Shown: one piece after another, positions 61,701 to 64,000 of the stretch
How the letters are laid out: each line of letters opens with the position of its first letter
Position numbering within the stretch: the first letter of the stretch is position 1
NCBI GenBank assembly: GCA_963680875.1
Contig: OY804575.1
Coordinates: 32,392,494-32,456,493, forward strand
Direction: 5' to 3'
From: Bathymodiolus brooksi
Taxonomy: Eukaryota > Mollusca > Bivalvia > Mytilida > Modiolidae
Length of the DNA: 64,000 nt
Made by a program: the position numbers and the translations under genes
Notes under the pieces: generated by a model
The model's input: only the letters and a program-made list of their open reading frames with translations
The model's database searches: none
Told to the model about the DNA's origin: nothing

Positions 61701-64000
61701 GGAGATTGACCTTACTTTTAATGAATTACATCATGTAGGAACTTTAAATGTCTAAGGTCACCTATGCCTGATGGAGATTGACCTTACTTTTAATGAATTA
61801 CATCATGTAGAAACTTTAAATGTCTAAGGTCACCTATTCTTGATGGAGATTGGCATTACTTTTAATGAATTACATCATGTAGGAACTTTAAATGTCTAAG
61901 GTCACCTATGCCTGATGGAGATTGACCTTACTTTTAATGAATTACATCATGTAGGAACTTTAAATGTCTAAGGTCACCTATGCCTGATGGAGATTGACCT
62001 TACTTTTAATGAATTGCATCATGTAGGAACTTTAAATGTCTAAGGTCACCTATGCCTGATGGAGATTGACCTTACTTTTAATGAATTACATCATGTAGAA
62101 ACTTTAAATGTCTATGGTCACCTATGTCTGATGGAGATTGACCTTACTTTTAATGAATTACATCATGTAGGAACTTTAAATGTCTAAGGTCACCTATGTC
62201 TGATGGAGATTGACCTTACTTTTAATGAATTACATCATGTAGGAACTTTAAATGTCTAAGGTCACCTATGTCTGATGGAGATTGACCTTACTTTTAATGA
62301 ATTACATCATGTAGAAACATTAAATGTCTAAGGTCACCTATGTCTGATGGAGATTGAACTTACTTTTAATGAATTATATCATGTAGAAACTTTAAATGTC
62401 TAAGGTCACCTATGCCTGATGGAGATTGACCTTACTTTTAATGAATTACATCATGTAGGAACTTTAAATGTCTAAGATCACCTATGCCTGGTGGAGATTG
62501 ACCTTACTTTTAATGAATTACATCATGTAGAAACTTTAAATGTCTAAGGTCACTTATGTCTGATGGAGATTGACCTTACTTTTAATGAATTACATCATGT
62601 AGGAACTTTAAATGTCTAAGGTCACCTATGCCTGATGGAGATTGACCTTACTTTTAATGAATTACATCATGTAGAAACTTTAAATGTCTAAGGTCACATA
62701 TGCTTGGTGGAGATTGGCATTACTTTTAATGAATTACATCATGTAGGAACTTTAAATGTCTAAGGTCACCTATGCCTGATGGAGATTGACCTTACTTTTA
62801 ATGAATTACATCATTTAGGAACTTTAAATGTCTAAGGTCACCTATGCCTGATGGAGATTGACCTTACTTTTAATGAATTACATCATGTAGAAACTTAAAA
62901 TGTCTAAGGTCACCTATGCCTGATGGAGATTGACCTTACTTTTAATGAATTACATCATGTAGGAACTTTAAATGTCTAAGGTCACCTATGCTTGATGGAG
63001 ATTGACCTTACATTTAATGAATTACATCATGTAGAAACTTTAAATGTCTAAGGTCACCTATGCTTGATGGAGATTTACCTTACATTTAATGAATTACATC
63101 ATGTAGAAACTTTAAATGTCTAAGGTCACCTATGCCTGATGGAGATTGACCTTACTTTTAATGAATTACATCATGTAGGAACTTTAAATGTCTAAGATCA
63201 CCTATGCCTGATGGAGATTAACCTTACTTTTAATGAATTACATCATGTAGGAACTTTAAATGTCTAAGGTCACCTATGCCTGATGGAGATTGACCTTACT
63301 TTTAATGAATTATATCATGTAGGAACTTTAAATGTCTAAGGTCACCTATGTCTGTTGGAGATTGACCTTACTTTTAATTAATTAAATCATGTAGGAACTT
63401 TAAATGTCTAAGGTCACCTATGCCTGATGGAGATTGACCTTATTTTTAATGAATTACATCATGTAGGAACTTTAAATGTCTAAGGTCACCTATGCCTGAT
63501 GGAGATTTACCTTACTTTTAATGAATTACATCATGTAGAAACTTAAAATGTCTAAAGTCACCTATGCCTGATGGAGATTGACCTTACTTTTAATGAATTA
63601 CATCATGTAGGAACTTTAAATGTCTTTGGTCACCTATGCCTGATGGAGATTGACCTTACATTTAATGAATTACATCATGTAGAAACTTTAAATGTCTAAG
63701 GTCACCTATGCCTGATGGAGATTGACCTTACATTTAATGAATTACATCATGTAGAAACTTTAAATGTCTAAGGTCACCTATGCCTGATGGAGATTGACTT
63801 TACTTTTAATGAATTACATCATGTAGGAACTTTAAATGTCTAAGGTCACCTATGCCTGATGAAGATTGGCCTTACATTTAATGCATTACATCATGTAGAA
63901 ACTTTAAATGTCTAAGGTCACCTATGCTTGATGGAGATTGACCTTACTTTTAATGAATTACATCATGTAGGAACTTTAAATGTCTAAGGTCACCTATGCC

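Larger units (their letters stand above)
38345..64000. repeat. 72-bp satellite array, about 356 monomers, continues past the window
   Basis: Head-to-tail 72-bp units with cores ACATCATGTAGGAACTTTAA, ATGTCTAAGGTCACCTATGC and GATGGAGATTGACCTTACTT. After the first few units there are almost no length changes, so unit phase is kept for over 25 kb. Each unit contains AAGGTCA and TGACCTT as a 7-bp inverted repeat with an 18-bp loop. All six frames are stopped within every unit or so, and nothing in it is coding. Confidence 0.98.

Noticed and set aside
38345..64000. Coding tandem-repeat protein, since 72 is a multiple of three
   Set aside because: Every frame on both strands meets stop codons within a monomer, so no continuous reading is possible.

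Overview
The window is eukaryotic nuclear DNA with short exons in long AT-rich introns, many decayed transposable elements and two very large satellite arrays. A mollusc, most probably a bivalve, fits best. The basis is several repeats that resemble common molluscan families as I remember them (tRNA-derived SINEs and a dispersed bivalve repeat). I see no bacterial or viral gene organisation.

Layout. 1-4862: plus-strand non-LTR retrotransposon (LINE), cut by the window edge and full of stops. It is interrupted by a Harbinger-like MITE (1051-1313) and a dead Tc1-like transposon (2963-4252). 4863-6670: AT-rich spacer with a probable dispersed bivalve repeat. 6671-22161: about 330 copies of a 47-bp monomer with ~1,171-bp and 3,512-bp higher-order periods. 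22162-24352: mostly unassigned, with one possible minus-strand exon. 24353-27670: nested mobile DNA, in which a SINE sits in a TIR element with 8-bp target duplications, itself inside a hAT-like element.

28899-37576 holds the one recognisable host gene: six plus-strand exons of a receptor-type protein tyrosine phosphatase. They cover the end of catalytic domain D1 and most of D2. All splice phases agree from exon to exon. The D2 signature loop is altered, as in pseudophosphatase D2 domains. The D1 catalytic exons, one early D2 exon and the last exon were not found. Introns carry SINEs, MITEs, a near-perfect foldback, and a 29-bp minisatellite built from the 3' end of a phosphatase exon together with its 5' splice site.

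37780-38344 holds two diverged copies of a ~340-bp unit. The end of the second leads directly into a 72-bp satellite, which runs from about 38345 past the right edge (about 356 copies) and has long higher-order repeats.

The most unusual features are the splice-donor minisatellite, the visible origin of the 72-bp satellite, and the placement of a phosphatase locus between two unrelated higher-order satellites.
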